DNA of 64,000 bases, taken from assembly GCF_000687165.1 (NCBI RefSeq), contig NZ_JMKU01000006.1:186001-250000 (forward strand), written 5' to 3'. This document shows, one piece after another, positions 38,834 to 47,303 of this stretch. Positions within the stretch are counted from its first letter, which is position 1. Each line of letters starts with the position of its first letter. The notes under the pieces were generated by a model. The model was not told where the DNA came from and ran no database searches. It saw nothing but the letters and a program-made list of their open reading frames with translations. This stretch comes from Paracidovorax oryzae ATCC 19882. Its GTDB lineage: Bacteria > Pseudomonadota > Gammaproteobacteria > Burkholderiales > Burkholderiaceae_C. The translations under genes were made by a program, and so were the position numbers.

Positions 38834-39616
38834 ATGTCTATGCCACCTCCGCTGAAATCCAACCGTGTTTTGCAGTCCCTCACAGAGGGCCGCATGTGTA
38901 CCGGCTGCTGGCTGTTCATGGGGTCGCCCGTGGTCACCGAAGTGCTGGCCGACATGCCGCTCGGAGCGCTCATCATCGACCTGGAGCATTCGCCTTCCGG
39001 CCTGGAGACGGCGATCGAGCAACTGCGTGCCGCCGCGCCCTTCGCGCCGACCATGCTGGCACGGGTGCCGGGCTTCGATTCGGACCGCATCAAGCCGCTG
39101 CTCGACGCCGGCGTCGAGGGTATTCTGGCGCCCAACGTGGAGTCCGCCGAGCAGGTCGAGCGCTTGGTCGATGCCTGCCGCTACCCGCCGCTCGGTCGCC
39201 GGGGACTGCACTACACGGTTTCGCGGGCGGCTGCCTGGGGCGCCCACGCCGGCACCTACGCCGCGCACGCAGACCGCAACACCCTGGTGGCAGCCATGAT
39301 CGAATCGGCCCGCGGCGTCGAGGCCATTCCCGCGATGGCCGCCGTGCAGGGCCTGGACCTGTTCTTCATCGGCCCGCTCGACCTGAGTGCCAGCATAGGC
39401 AGGCCCGGGGAGTACGACAGCCCAGAGTTCATCGAGTTGTGGACCGAGGCCGAGCGGCGCTGCCGCGAGTCGAAAATCGCCCTCGGGGGCACGTTGCTGC
39501 CGGGCCACGGTCTGGCGGCGCTGGCCGCGCGCGGCTACGGCTTTGTCACCGTGGGTTCGGACGTCACCCTGCTGCGCCAGGGCGCGCTGCAGCAACTCGG
39601 GGGAGCCGGCGCATGA
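38834..39616 (+). CDS. HpcH/HpaI-family aldolase
   Basis: This 260-residue enzyme is of the 4-hydroxy-2-oxoheptanedioate/2-keto-3-deoxy-sugar-acid aldolase type, a metal-dependent class II pyruvate aldolase. Motifs are GCWLFMGSPVVTEVLA, LIIDLEHSPSGLE (metal-binding Glu), ARVPGFDSDRIKPLLDAGVEGILAP, MIES (second metal ligand) and DLFFIGPLDLSASIG. It diverges from the luxR-type gene and its stop overlaps the RraA-like start by four bases. The pair would split a hydroxy-oxo acid into pyruvate and an aldehyde. Confidence 0.9.
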   Translation: MSMPPPLKSNRVLQSLTEGRMCTGCWLFMGSPVVTEVLADMPLGALIIDLEHSPSGLETAIEQLRAAAPFAPTMLARVPGFDSDRIKPLLDAGVEGILAPNVESAEQVERLVDACRYPPLGRRGLHYTVSRAAAWGAHAGTYAAHADRNTLVAAMIESARGVEAIPAMAAVQGLDLFFIGPLDLSASIGRPGEYDSPEFIELWTEAERRCRESKIALGGTLLPGHGLAALAARGYGFVTVGSDVTLLRQGALQQLGGAGA

Positions 39617-40311
39617 GCGACGTCCGCTTGTTCACCCGCTACCGCATCGACCCCGCGCCGCAGCCGTTGGGCGAGGCGCTGGTACGCCGGCTGGCCACCA
39701 TCGATACCTCGACCCTCGGGCATGCCGTGCCCTGGTACCTCATGTCGCAGCGGTTGAAGGCGCTGCAGCGGGGGCGCCGCGTGGTCGGCACCGCTGTCAC
39801 CCTGTCCATTCCCGGCGCCGACTCGACCCTGCTGCACCATGCGCTGGGACAGCTGCGGCCGGGCGACCTGCTGGTCGTCGACCGGCTCGGCGACACCCGC
39901 CATGCCTGCTGGGGAGGCATCGTGACGGCCGCGGCGCAGCGTGCCGGCGCAGCCGGCGCAGTGATCGACGGTCCGTGCACCGATCTGGACGAGATCACCG
40001 CGAGCGGTTTTCCGCTGTGGTGCACCGGCACCTCGCCGGTCACCACCCGGCTGCTCGACTGGGGTGGCAGCCTCAACCGCCCGGTGGCGTGCGGAGGATT
40101 GGTGGTGCAGGCCGGCGACGCGGTGGTGGCCGACGCCGACGGCGTCATGGTGCTGCCGCGAGCCGAGGCCGAAGCGCTGGCCGCATGGGCCGAGGGCGTG
40201 CAGGATTTCGCCTGCACGCTGCGCCGGCAGGTGCTCGACGGGCAGGCGCTCGGCGAGCTCAGCGGCGCCAGCGCACTGGTGCGCCGTTCCCTCGACGCGG
40301 ACGGGGCCTGA
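39613..40311 (+). CDS. RraA-like family protein (possible 4-hydroxy-4-methyl-2-oxoglutarate aldolase)
   Basis: The 232-residue product has the RraA core HACWGGIVTAAAQRAGAAGAVIDGPCTDLDEI. The Gly-rich run, DG and following acid form the metal and pyruvate site of HMG/CHA aldolases, although Arg of the usual DGxxRD is replaced (GPCTD). True RNase E regulators are shorter (about 160 residues) and lack this catabolic context, so an aldolase or decarboxylase role is preferred. It is translationally coupled to the HpcH-type aldolase and convergent with the ABC transporter operon. Confidence 0.82.
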   Translation: MSDVRLFTRYRIDPAPQPLGEALVRRLATIDTSTLGHAVPWYLMSQRLKALQRGRRVVGTAVTLSIPGADSTLLHHALGQLRPGDLLVVDRLGDTRHACWGGIVTAAAQRAGAAGAVIDGPCTDLDEITASGFPLWCTGTSPVTTRLLDWGGSLNRPVACGGLVVQAGDAVVADADGVMVLPRAEAEALAAWAEGVQDFACTLRRQVLDGQALGELSGASALVRRSLDADGA

Positions 40312-40329
40312 GTTCAGGCCTCGCCTGGA

Positions 40330-41952
40330 TCAGTCCCGGCGTTTCGGAAGCGCCGTCAGCAACTGGCGCGTGTAGGGATGGCGGGGCGACGAGAACAGCA
40401 GGTCCGGCGGCGCCGTCTCGACGATGCGCCCCTGGTGCATCACGGCGATCCGGTCGGCGATGCCGCTGGCCACCCGCAGATCGTGGGTAATGAACAGCAG
40501 GCCGAAGGACAGGCTGGCCTGCAGTTCAGCCAGCAAGGCCAGCACCTGCTGCTGGATCGACACGTCCAGGGCGGCCACCGACTCGTCCGCGATCAGCAGT
40601 TCCGGCTCGACCGCCAGCGCCCGCGCGATGCAGACACGCTGCCGCTGGCCACCAGAGAATTCGTGCGGATAACGCTGCGCCGCCTGGGCGCTCAGGCCGA
40701 CCGCCTCCAGCCAGCCGGCGGCGCGCTGCCGTGCCTCGGCCGGCGGCATGCCGTGGATGATCGCGCCCTCGGCGATGGCGTCGCCGACCGTCTGGCGCGG
40801 ATCGAGCGCGCTGTACGGGTCCTGGAAGACGATCTGCACCCGCTTGCGCAAGCCGCGCAGTCTGCGTGCATCGACGCCGCTGAAGGCTTCGCCCGACACC
40901 CGCACCGTGCCCGTGTCCAGCGGCATCAGCCCGACGACGGCGCGGGCCAGGCTCGACTTGCCCGACCCCGACTCGCCAACCACCGCCACCGTCTCCCCGC
41001 GCCGCAGCAACAGTTCGACATCGTCCAGGGCGACGACCGTGCGGGCACCGCTGGCATAACGTTTGCCCAGCCCGCGGGCTTCCAGCACCAATGTCCTGGT
41101 GTTGGGGCGCGCGGGGCGCGGCGTCAGCGTGGGCATGGCACCGATCAGCCGGCGGGTGTAGTCGTGGCGCGGGCGGTCGAGCAGTTCGGCGACCGGTCCG
41201 CTCTCGACCGCGAGGCCGTGCTGCATCACCACCACCTCGTCGGCGATCTGACCGACCACGCCCAAGTCGTGGGTGATGAACAGCACGGCAGTGCCCAGCC
41301 GCCGCTGCAGCCCGGCGATCAACTCGAGCACCTGGCGCTGGTTGCCGACATCCAGTGCGGTGGTAGGTTCGTCCGCGATCAGCACTGCCGGTTCCAGCGC
41401 GATCGCCATGGCGATGGCCACCCTCTGGCACTGACCGCCCGACAACTGGTGCGGATAGGCGCGCGCCAGCCGCTCGGGGTCGGGCAGGCCGACGTCGTCG
41501 AGCAGCCGCAGCACCCGCACCCGCACCTCGGCCCGCGGCAGATCGGTGTGCAGTCGGAACACCTCGGCCACTTGCGTGCCGATCCGCTGCGCCGGATTGA
41601 GCGACGCCATCGGCTCCTGGAAGATCATGGCGATGCGCCGGCCCGACAGGCGGCGCCGCGCCCGCTCGGGCAGGGCCAGCAGATCCTGCTGTTCGAACAG
41701 GGCCTGGCCGGTCTCGACCCGCAGGGCCGGGTCCAGCAGGCCCATCAGGGCCAGCGCCGTCATCGACTTGCCGGAGCCGGACTCGCCCACCAGGCACAGT
41801 GTCTGGCCGCGCCACAATTCGAAGGACAGGTCGCGTACCGCGTGCGAACGGTCGGCGGCACCTGGCAGGGCGATGCCCAGGCCGCGCACGGACAGCACTG
41901 CTTCGGAGCAGGTCTGCACCGGGGTGATTTCCGGGATCTGGTTTTTTGTCAT
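40330..41952 (-). CDS. Peptide-type ABC transporter, fused ATPase (DppD-DppF type)
   Basis: The 540-residue protein fuses two ATPase domains. The first has Walker A GESGSGKS, signature LSGGQ and Walker B VLIADEPTTALD; the second repeats GESGSGKS, FSGGQ and LLIADESVAALD. Both end in the oligopeptide/nickel transporter C-terminal motif (HDYTRRLIGAMP and HPYTRQLLTALP). The second Walker B has Ser in place of the usual Pro (DES). It energises the importer formed by the two permeases and binding protein just upstream. It is the last gene of the operon and overlaps the binding-protein stop by four bases. Confidence 0.95.
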   Translation of the reverse strand: MTKNQIPEITPVQTCSEAVLSVRGLGIALPGAADRSHAVRDLSFELWRGQTLCLVGESGSGKSMTALALMGLLDPALRVETGQALFEQQDLLALPERARRRLSGRRIAMIFQEPMASLNPAQRIGTQVAEVFRLHTDLPRAEVRVRVLRLLDDVGLPDPERLARAYPHQLSGGQCQRVAIAMAIALEPAVLIADEPTTALDVGNQRQVLELIAGLQRRLGTAVLFITHDLGVVGQIADEVVVMQHGLAVESGPVAELLDRPRHDYTRRLIGAMPTLTPRPARPNTRTLVLEARGLGKRYASGARTVVALDDVELLLRRGETVAVVGESGSGKSSLARAVVGLMPLDTGTVRVSGEAFSGVDARRLRGLRKRVQIVFQDPYSALDPRQTVGDAIAEGAIIHGMPPAEARQRAAGWLEAVGLSAQAAQRYPHEFSGGQRQRVCIARALAVEPELLIADESVAALDVSIQQQVLALLAELQASLSFGLLFITHDLRVASGIADRIAVMHQGRIVETAPPDLLFSSPRHPYTRQLLTALPKRRD

Positions 41953-43562
41953 GTGTGCAGGTATCCGCCGTACAACCGCATTTCGAACTCGGGCACGGGG
42001 GTCCACCGGAAACGCCCCGCGTGGGCCCAGCTGGCGACGGAGCGCCACAGATAGAGGCCCGGCATTTCCTGCTCCCAGCGCCGTGCCAGCGCCTGGGCTT
42101 CGCGCTGCCGGTCCGCAAGGGCCACGGCCGCTGCATAGGCGCGACCTCGTTCGACGAAGTCGCGCGGCGGGTCCCAGAGCCGCCAGGCCGCGGTCGAATG
42201 CAGGCCTTCAGGGCCCCAGTCGAGCCAGAGCGGCTGATAGGGGTCGCCGGGAATGAAGCTGGTGCCGCCGGAAATCGACAGCAGATGAAAAGGGCGCTTG
42301 TAGCTGAGCTGGAAGTTGTCGAGGAACTGCACCTGGACATTCAGCCCGACGTCCTGCCACATGGCGGCCATGATCTCGGCCGCGGCGTCGTAGTTGGGCC
42401 AGAAATTGCGCGTCACGTGCCAGATCAGCGGCTCGCCGCGGTAGGCCGTCTGCGCAATCAGGCGGCGCGCGGCCTGCGGATCGTACGGGTTCATGCCCCG
42501 CGCCTTCGGGTCGTAGAAGTCGCCGTACTCGGGGAAGTTGAAAGGGGGATCGGGGAAAAACGTTTCGTCGTGGAACAATGATCGGGCGATGGCCGGCATG
42601 TCCACCGAACACGCCAGCGCGCGGCGCAGGCGCACGTCCACCAGCGGGTTGTCGGCCGGGTCCGGCCGGCAGTTGAAGGCCACCGCGGGATAGTTGTTGA
42701 TCTGCCGCGCGAGCAGCGTGGTGCCGGCCAGTGCCCGCACCTGGTTCTCGGCATCCGTCGGGATCGAGGTGATGAAATCGAACTCGCCGGTCGCCAGTCC
42801 CGCCAGCCGCCCGGCGTATTCGGGCACCAGGCGAAAGTGCAGGCTTTTTGCCGGTGGCGGCCCGCTCCAGTGCCGGTCGAAAGCCTCCAGCACCGCGCCC
42901 TCGCTGCTCTTGTATGCGCGGACGCGGTAGCTGCCGGTACCGATGGGCGCCTGGCCGAACGCATCCACGCCGCGCCGCAGGTAGTCGGCCTTGGGCACCA
43001 CATAGCCGATATAACCGGCCAGCTTGCCGGGCAGGTGAATGTCGGGTTCACGCGTGGTGACCTGCACCGCGTACCTGCCCACCGGCCGCACGTCCACGAA
43101 ACCGGCGGCGTAGGTGCGGCCGCGCGGCTCGTGGGCATGCGCGCCCCAGAGCCGCTCGGCGGACAGGGTGAAGGCGACATCCTCGGCGGTCATGGGGCTG
43201 CCGTCATGGAAGAGCACGTCTTCGCGCAGCGTCAGGGTCCAGGTGCGGTCCTGGCGTGTCCAGGTGGTCGCCAGCCGCGGAGCCAGGGTGCGGCCGCTCG
43301 GGTCGCGGAGGTAGTCGACCTCGATCAGCCGGTCGTACACATTCGGAAAGATGCGGATGCTCGGGTTCGAGATGCCGCTGACCGGCGCGATGTTGCGCCA
43401 CAGCGCCTCGACCGCGATGGTGATGCCGGGGCGGGCGCCTCTGGCCTCCGGAGCCGTGCCGCCTGTTGTGGCCGTGCCGGCCCTGGCGGCCCGGCAGTCC
43501 GCCGAGAGCCCGCCCAGGGCAGCGGCGGTCGCGGCGATCAGTGTGCGTCGTGTCAGGTTCAT
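41949..43562 (-). CDS. Peptide-type ABC transporter substrate-binding protein (family 5)
   Basis: The 537-residue periplasmic protein starts with twin-arginine-like MNLTRRTLIAATAAALGGL, then has the SBP_bac_5 layout: YDRLIEVDYL, LAPRLATTWTRQDRTWTLTLREDVLFHDGSPMTAEDVAFTL, and GTGSYRVRAYKSSEGAVLEAF. The last quarter has WPNYDAAAEIMAAMWQDVGLNVQVQ. It sets the specificity of the importer. In the PipR system of Pseudomonas a comparable binding protein takes up an ethanolamine-derived plant signal, which makes that a candidate ligand class here. It begins six bases before the upstream permease gene's stop. Confidence 0.94.
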   Translation of the reverse strand: MNLTRRTLIAATAAALGGLSADCRAARAGTATTGGTAPEARGARPGITIAVEALWRNIAPVSGISNPSIRIFPNVYDRLIEVDYLRDPSGRTLAPRLATTWTRQDRTWTLTLREDVLFHDGSPMTAEDVAFTLSAERLWGAHAHEPRGRTYAAGFVDVRPVGRYAVQVTTREPDIHLPGKLAGYIGYVVPKADYLRRGVDAFGQAPIGTGSYRVRAYKSSEGAVLEAFDRHWSGPPPAKSLHFRLVPEYAGRLAGLATGEFDFITSIPTDAENQVRALAGTTLLARQINNYPAVAFNCRPDPADNPLVDVRLRRALACSVDMPAIARSLFHDETFFPDPPFNFPEYGDFYDPKARGMNPYDPQAARRLIAQTAYRGEPLIWHVTRNFWPNYDAAAEIMAAMWQDVGLNVQVQFLDNFQLSYKRPFHLLSISGGTSFIPGDPYQPLWLDWGPEGLHSTAAWRLWDPPRDFVERGRAYAAAVALADRQREAQALARRWEQEMPGLYLWRSVASWAHAGRFRWTPVPEFEMRLYGGYLHT

Positions 43563-43568
43563 GTCGGT

Positions 43569-44441
43569 TCAGCCGCCTTGCGCGGGTCGCGGTGTGGCGG
43601 CCTGGGAAGAACGCAGCGTCGGGTCGAGCCGGTCGCGCAGCCAGTCGCCGACGATGCTGATGGCCAGGGTCATCGCCAAAATCAGGGTGCCGGGCACCAC
43701 GCAGATCCACCAGGCGGTCGACAGGGAATCGCGGCCGTCACCCATGATCTGGCCGAGGCTCACCAGCGGCGGCTGGATGCCCAGTCCCAGGAAACTCAGG
43801 GCGGATTCCAGCAGGATGATCTGCGGGAAAGTGAGCGTCAGCTGCACGATGAGCGCACTGGCAATGTTCGGGAACACATGGCGACGGTACAGCCACCAGG
43901 GCGAGGCGCCCAACGTGACCACCGCCTCGGCATAGGGCTGCGCCCGTGCCGACAGCACGATGCCGCGGGTGATCCGCGCATAGTGTTCCCAGCCATAGAG
44001 CGACATCAGGCCGACGGCGAGCAGCATCGAATTGCCGAAGAAGGCCAGCAGCGTCAGCGCGATCAGGATGAAAGGCAGGGACGACTGGATGTCGACCAGC
44101 ATCATCAGCAGTTGGTCGACCCATCCGCGCAGGTGTGCCGCCGCCAGGCCGACCAGGATGCCGGCGATGGCGCCGACCAGTGTGCCGGCCAGCGCGACCA
44201 GCAGGGACACCCTCACGCCCGATGCCAGGCGGGCGACCAGGTCGCGCCCCAGCACGTCGGTGCCGAGGAAATGCCCGGTTTCGCCGCCGAACCCGACCGG
44301 TGGCAGCAGGCGGGCCTCCAGGTTGAAATGCCCTCCGCCGGCGGGCGCCAGGGCGGCGCCGAACAGCGCGAACAGCAGCAGGGCGGCAAGCAGGGCCAGG
44401 GCCGCCGCCACCGGCAGGGGAAACGCGCTCGACCGTTTCAT
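43569..44441 (-). CDS. Peptide-type ABC transporter permease (DppC type)
   Basis: This 290-residue inner-membrane permease has one N-terminal helix, a periplasmic stretch with GHFLGTDVLGRDLVARLASGVR (the DppC/OppC N-terminal motif), and five more helices. The cytoplasmic ATPase-contacting loop EAVVTLGASPWWLYRRHVFPN is present. The start overlaps the DppB-type stop by four bases. It pairs with the next permease in the operon. Confidence 0.94.
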   Translation of the reverse strand: MKRSSAFPLPVAAALALLAALLLFALFGAALAPAGGGHFNLEARLLPPVGFGGETGHFLGTDVLGRDLVARLASGVRVSLLVALAGTLVGAIAGILVGLAAAHLRGWVDQLLMMLVDIQSSLPFILIALTLLAFFGNSMLLAVGLMSLYGWEHYARITRGIVLSARAQPYAEAVVTLGASPWWLYRRHVFPNIASALIVQLTLTFPQIILLESALSFLGLGIQPPLVSLGQIMGDGRDSLSTAWWICVVPGTLILAMTLAISIVGDWLRDRLDPTLRSSQAATPRPAQGG

Positions 44442-45361
44442 CGCTGCACCCGCACGCGGGGGTCGAGCACCGCATACAGCAGATCGACCAGCAGGTTGGC
44501 GCCGACCATGATGCAGGCCAGCATCAGCACCAGCAGTTGAACCAGCGACAGGTCGCGGGCCGACACGGCGGCCACCAGCAGCCGGCCGATGCCGGGCCAG
44601 CCGAAGACCGTCTCGACGACCACCGCACCGCCGACGATGGCGCCGACGTTCAGGCCGATGACGGTGACTATCGGAATCGCCGCGTTGGGCAGGGCGTGCA
44701 CGAAGATGCAGCGCAGTGGGCTGGCACCCTTGGCGCGCGCCGTGCGCACGTAAGGCCTCCCCAGCACTTCGAGCATCGCGGATCGGGTGAAGCGCGCCAG
44801 CGTGCCGGCGATGTACAGGCCGAGGGTGGCGGCCGGCATCAGCAGGTGCTGCCAGCCGCCGGCGCCCGAACTGGGCAGCCAGCGCAGGGTGAAGGAAAAC
44901 AGCAGGATCAGCAGCACGCCGAGGAAGAAGCTCGGCATGGCGAACCCGAGGACCGACAGAGACATCACGATGCGGTCGATCCAGCCGTTACGGTGGACCG
45001 CGGCCACGATGCCGGCCGGAATGCCGACCAGGATGGCGATGAGGTATGAGGCGCCCGCGAGCGTCACGCTGTTGGGCAGCTTTTCGCGGACGCTGGCCCA
45101 GGCGGGCCGGCCGTCCTGGTAGGAAATGCCGAAATCACCCTGCGCCAGGTGCGACAGGTAACTCATGTATTGCTCACCGAGCGGGTCGTCGAGATGCCAG
45201 GTCTTGCGGAACTGTGCGATCTCGTCGGCCCGCGCATCCGGGCTGAGCATGGCCACCGCCGGGTCGCCTGACAGGCGCAGCACGACGAAGGTCAGCGTGA
45301 CCACGCACCAGAAGGTCAGCAGCGCGCGGGCAAGGCGCACCATCCATTGTCGGCGGCTCAC
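44438..45361 (-). CDS. Peptide-type ABC transporter permease (DppB type)
   Basis: This 307-residue inner-membrane permease opens with a helix (LARALLTFWCVVTLTFVVLRLSGDP), has the family's periplasmic FRKTWHLDDPLGEQYMSYLSHLAQGDFGISYQ, and ends DLLYAVLDPRVRVQR, the typical DppB terminus. The contact loop is VRTARAKGASPLRCIFVHALPNA. I chose the GTG at 45361, which overlaps the nitrilase stop (GTGA); the ATG at 45343 is the alternative. Confidence 0.94.
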   Translation of the reverse strand: MSRRQWMVRLARALLTFWCVVTLTFVVLRLSGDPAVAMLSPDARADEIAQFRKTWHLDDPLGEQYMSYLSHLAQGDFGISYQDGRPAWASVREKLPNSVTLAGASYLIAILVGIPAGIVAAVHRNGWIDRIVMSLSVLGFAMPSFFLGVLLILLFSFTLRWLPSSGAGGWQHLLMPAATLGLYIAGTLARFTRSAMLEVLGRPYVRTARAKGASPLRCIFVHALPNAAIPIVTVIGLNVGAIVGGAVVVETVFGWPGIGRLLVAAVSARDLSLVQLLVLMLACIMVGANLLVDLLYAVLDPRVRVQR

Positions 45362-46230
45362 GGCAGTGCTCCCGGTGCGACGGCCGGCACCTGGATATGG
45401 CGGATTTCGCCCAGGGTCCGGCCGCGCGCCAGGCTGGGCAGGCGCACGCGGGTCTGCCGTACCCGCTCGGGGTCGATGTCGGCATAGATGATGGCCGGTG
45501 TGTCGCCGGCCGCGGCGATGACCTCGCCAAAGGGCGAGATGACGCGGCTGTGGCCGTACACCCGCACGCCGTCGCGTTCGCCGCACTGTGCCGCCGCCAC
45601 GACGTAGCTGCCGGTCTCGATGGCGCGCGCCTTGAGCAGGATTTCCCAGTGCAGCGGGCCGGTGACCACCGAGAAGGAAGAGGGCGCCATCAGCACGCTG
45701 GCGCCCGCCTGTGCCAGGGCGCGGTAGAGATGGGGAAACCGCAGGTCGTAGCAGATGCTCATGCCCAGCGTCAGCCCGAGTGCGTCGATGCTCGCCAGCG
45801 TCGGGCCGTTTTCGCCCGGACGCACCGCGGCCGACTCCTGGAAGGTACCGACGCCGCCCAGTTCGACGTCGAAGGTGTGCAGCTTGTCGTAGCGCGCGAC
45901 GACCTCTCCTTCCGGCGAGACGAGGTGGCTGCGGTTCCACACGCGCTGGCCGTCCTCGGTGCGCACCAGCAAAGAGCCGGTGTGCACCCAGACCTTCGCC
46001 CGGCGTGCGGCCGAGCGGCACAGCGCCAGTGTGGTGTCATCCGCTTCCGGCACGCAGATCGCGGGATACCGCAGGTTATCGCGCAGCAGCAGGTTGGCGG
46101 CCTCTGGAAAACACACCAGCCGCGCGCCGTTCGCGGCGCCTTCGGCGATCGCCTCGGCGATGGCGGCATTGTTCGCGGAAACATCGGCGGTGCTGCAAAG
46201 CTGCACCACGGCGAAACAGGTGGAAATCAT
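45358..46230 (-). CDS. Carbon-nitrogen hydrolase (nitrilase superfamily amidase)
   Basis: Members hydrolyse amides or nitriles with a Glu-Lys-Cys triad. Here they are E43 (FPEAAN), K116 (YDKLHTFD) and C160 (SICYDLRFP), so the 290-residue enzyme looks active. It most resembles the Nit1/omega-amidase branch by the YDKLHTFDVE motif. It lies between the iminopeptidase and the transporter genes, so it may break the amide of an imported plant compound. That would parallel the peptidase-amidase-transporter neighbourhood known for PipR-type LuxR solos. Confidence 0.92.
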   Translation of the reverse strand: MISTCFAVVQLCSTADVSANNAAIAEAIAEGAANGARLVCFPEAANLLLRDNLRYPAICVPEADDTTLALCRSAARRAKVWVHTGSLLVRTEDGQRVWNRSHLVSPEGEVVARYDKLHTFDVELGGVGTFQESAAVRPGENGPTLASIDALGLTLGMSICYDLRFPHLYRALAQAGASVLMAPSSFSVVTGPLHWEILLKARAIETGSYVVAAAQCGERDGVRVYGHSRVISPFGEVIAAAGDTPAIIYADIDPERVRQTRVRLPSLARGRTLGEIRHIQVPAVAPGALP

Positions 46231-46244
46231 CGCGGTTGTCCCGT

Positions 46245-47150
46245 TCAGGATTCGTGCTGCGCCAGAAAGCTCGCCACCGCGTGCATGGTGGGACCGCGTT
46301 CTTCCAGGTGGCACATATGGGATGAATCGGGCATGACGACGGCACGTGCGCCGGGAATCAGCGCCGCATAAGGCGCTATGCAGGCCTGAGTGGCTTCGTC
46401 GTAATGGCCCGAGATAATCAGGGTGGGCGCCAAGACATTATTCAGCCGATCGTCGATCTGCCAGTCCTTCAGGCTGCCGATGACGTGGAATTCGGTGGGG
46501 CCGTTCATGGTGTGATAGACGGTCGGGTCGGATTCGATGGCGGCAAAGGTATGTTTTACCTCATCGGGCCACTCGGGCAGGCGGCAGACGTGGCGCCGAT
46601 AAAAAGCCTCGGTGGCCTTCAGATAATCGGGGTGGTCGAATCTCCCGGATATTTCGTGTTGTTCCAGGGCGAGGCGCTCCGGCGCCGGCAGGTGGGCGCG
46701 CAGCCGCAGCGCCTCGGCCACCCAGACCGGGAAGGAGGAGGGCGAGGACACGATGACCAGCGCCCGCAGGCCGGCCGGCTGCCGCACTGCGTGTTCTGCC
46801 GCCAGCATGCCTCCCCACGAGTGACCGAGCAGGTGGTAGGAATCGGATATTCCGAGGTGCGACAACAGGTTGTCGAGCTCTTCGAGAAACAGCTCGACCG
46901 TCCAGAAATCGGCGGGCGCCTTGGGAAGGTGGCTGGACCGGCCGTTGCCCAGCTGGTCGTAATGGACGACGAGGCGCCCGTCGTCCGCCAGGTCCTGGAA
47001 TGCCAGCAGGTAGTCGTGGGTGCAACCGGGGCCGCCGTGTGCGATCACCAACGGTGTTTTATCCGAAGCGGGATTCCCGGTAATTCGATACCAGGTGCGA
47101 TGTTCCCCGTAGGGCGCATAACCCTCCCGACTGCTGTGGCTCGCCGACAT
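46245..47150 (-). CDS. pip: Proline iminopeptidase-type alpha/beta hydrolase
   Basis: The 301-residue enzyme has HGGPG at 38-42 (oxyanion hole), DQLGNGRS at 65-72, the nucleophile Ser111 in GHSWGG, a late Asp in GHYDEAT and the catalytic His in DSSHMCHLEE. This is the peptidase S33 set; relatives remove N-terminal proline or act as amino acid amidases. AGGAGG lies six bases before the ATG at 47150. A lux box 68-87 bases upstream makes it the probable first LuxR-controlled gene of an operon running through nitrilase and ABC importer. pip is the classical target of OryR/XccR-type solos. Confidence 0.93.
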   Translation of the reverse strand: MSASHSSREGYAPYGEHRTWYRITGNPASDKTPLVIAHGGPGCTHDYLLAFQDLADDGRLVVHYDQLGNGRSSHLPKAPADFWTVELFLEELDNLLSHLGISDSYHLLGHSWGGMLAAEHAVRQPAGLRALVIVSSPSSFPVWVAEALRLRAHLPAPERLALEQHEISGRFDHPDYLKATEAFYRRHVCRLPEWPDEVKHTFAAIESDPTVYHTMNGPTEFHVIGSLKDWQIDDRLNNVLAPTLIISGHYDEATQACIAPYAALIPGARAVVMPDSSHMCHLEERGPTMHAVASFLAQHES

Positions 47151-47217
47151 TCATTTCCTCCTGATGCACGAGGCTTCCAATGATTGCGGAATTCTGTTCG
47201 GCCCGGCGGCGGGACAC

Positions 47218-47237
47218 AACTATAAGAACTGACAGTT
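47218..47237. promoter_or_regulatory. lux box between pip operon and porin
   Basis: AACTATAAGAACTGACAGTT has CT-N12-AG and 7 of 9 symmetric positions, and matches the box at 37791-37810 at 18 of 20. It lies between divergent genes. CAGAAT on the minus strand (47191-47196) is a fair -10 for pip at the right distance for a LuxR-activated promoter. No clear -10 is seen toward the porin. Confidence 0.85.
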
Positions 47238-47303
47238 TTTTATGGCACCCGCATGGCTTCAAATCCGATGACCTTTGGTTCGAGCCACTTTTGGAGAATC
47301 GAC

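Noticed and set aside
39613-40311. RraA as regulator of RNase E
   Set aside because: The protein is longer than RraA, is coupled to an HpcH/HpaI aldolase gene and sits in a metabolic island, so an aldolase-type role is more likely.
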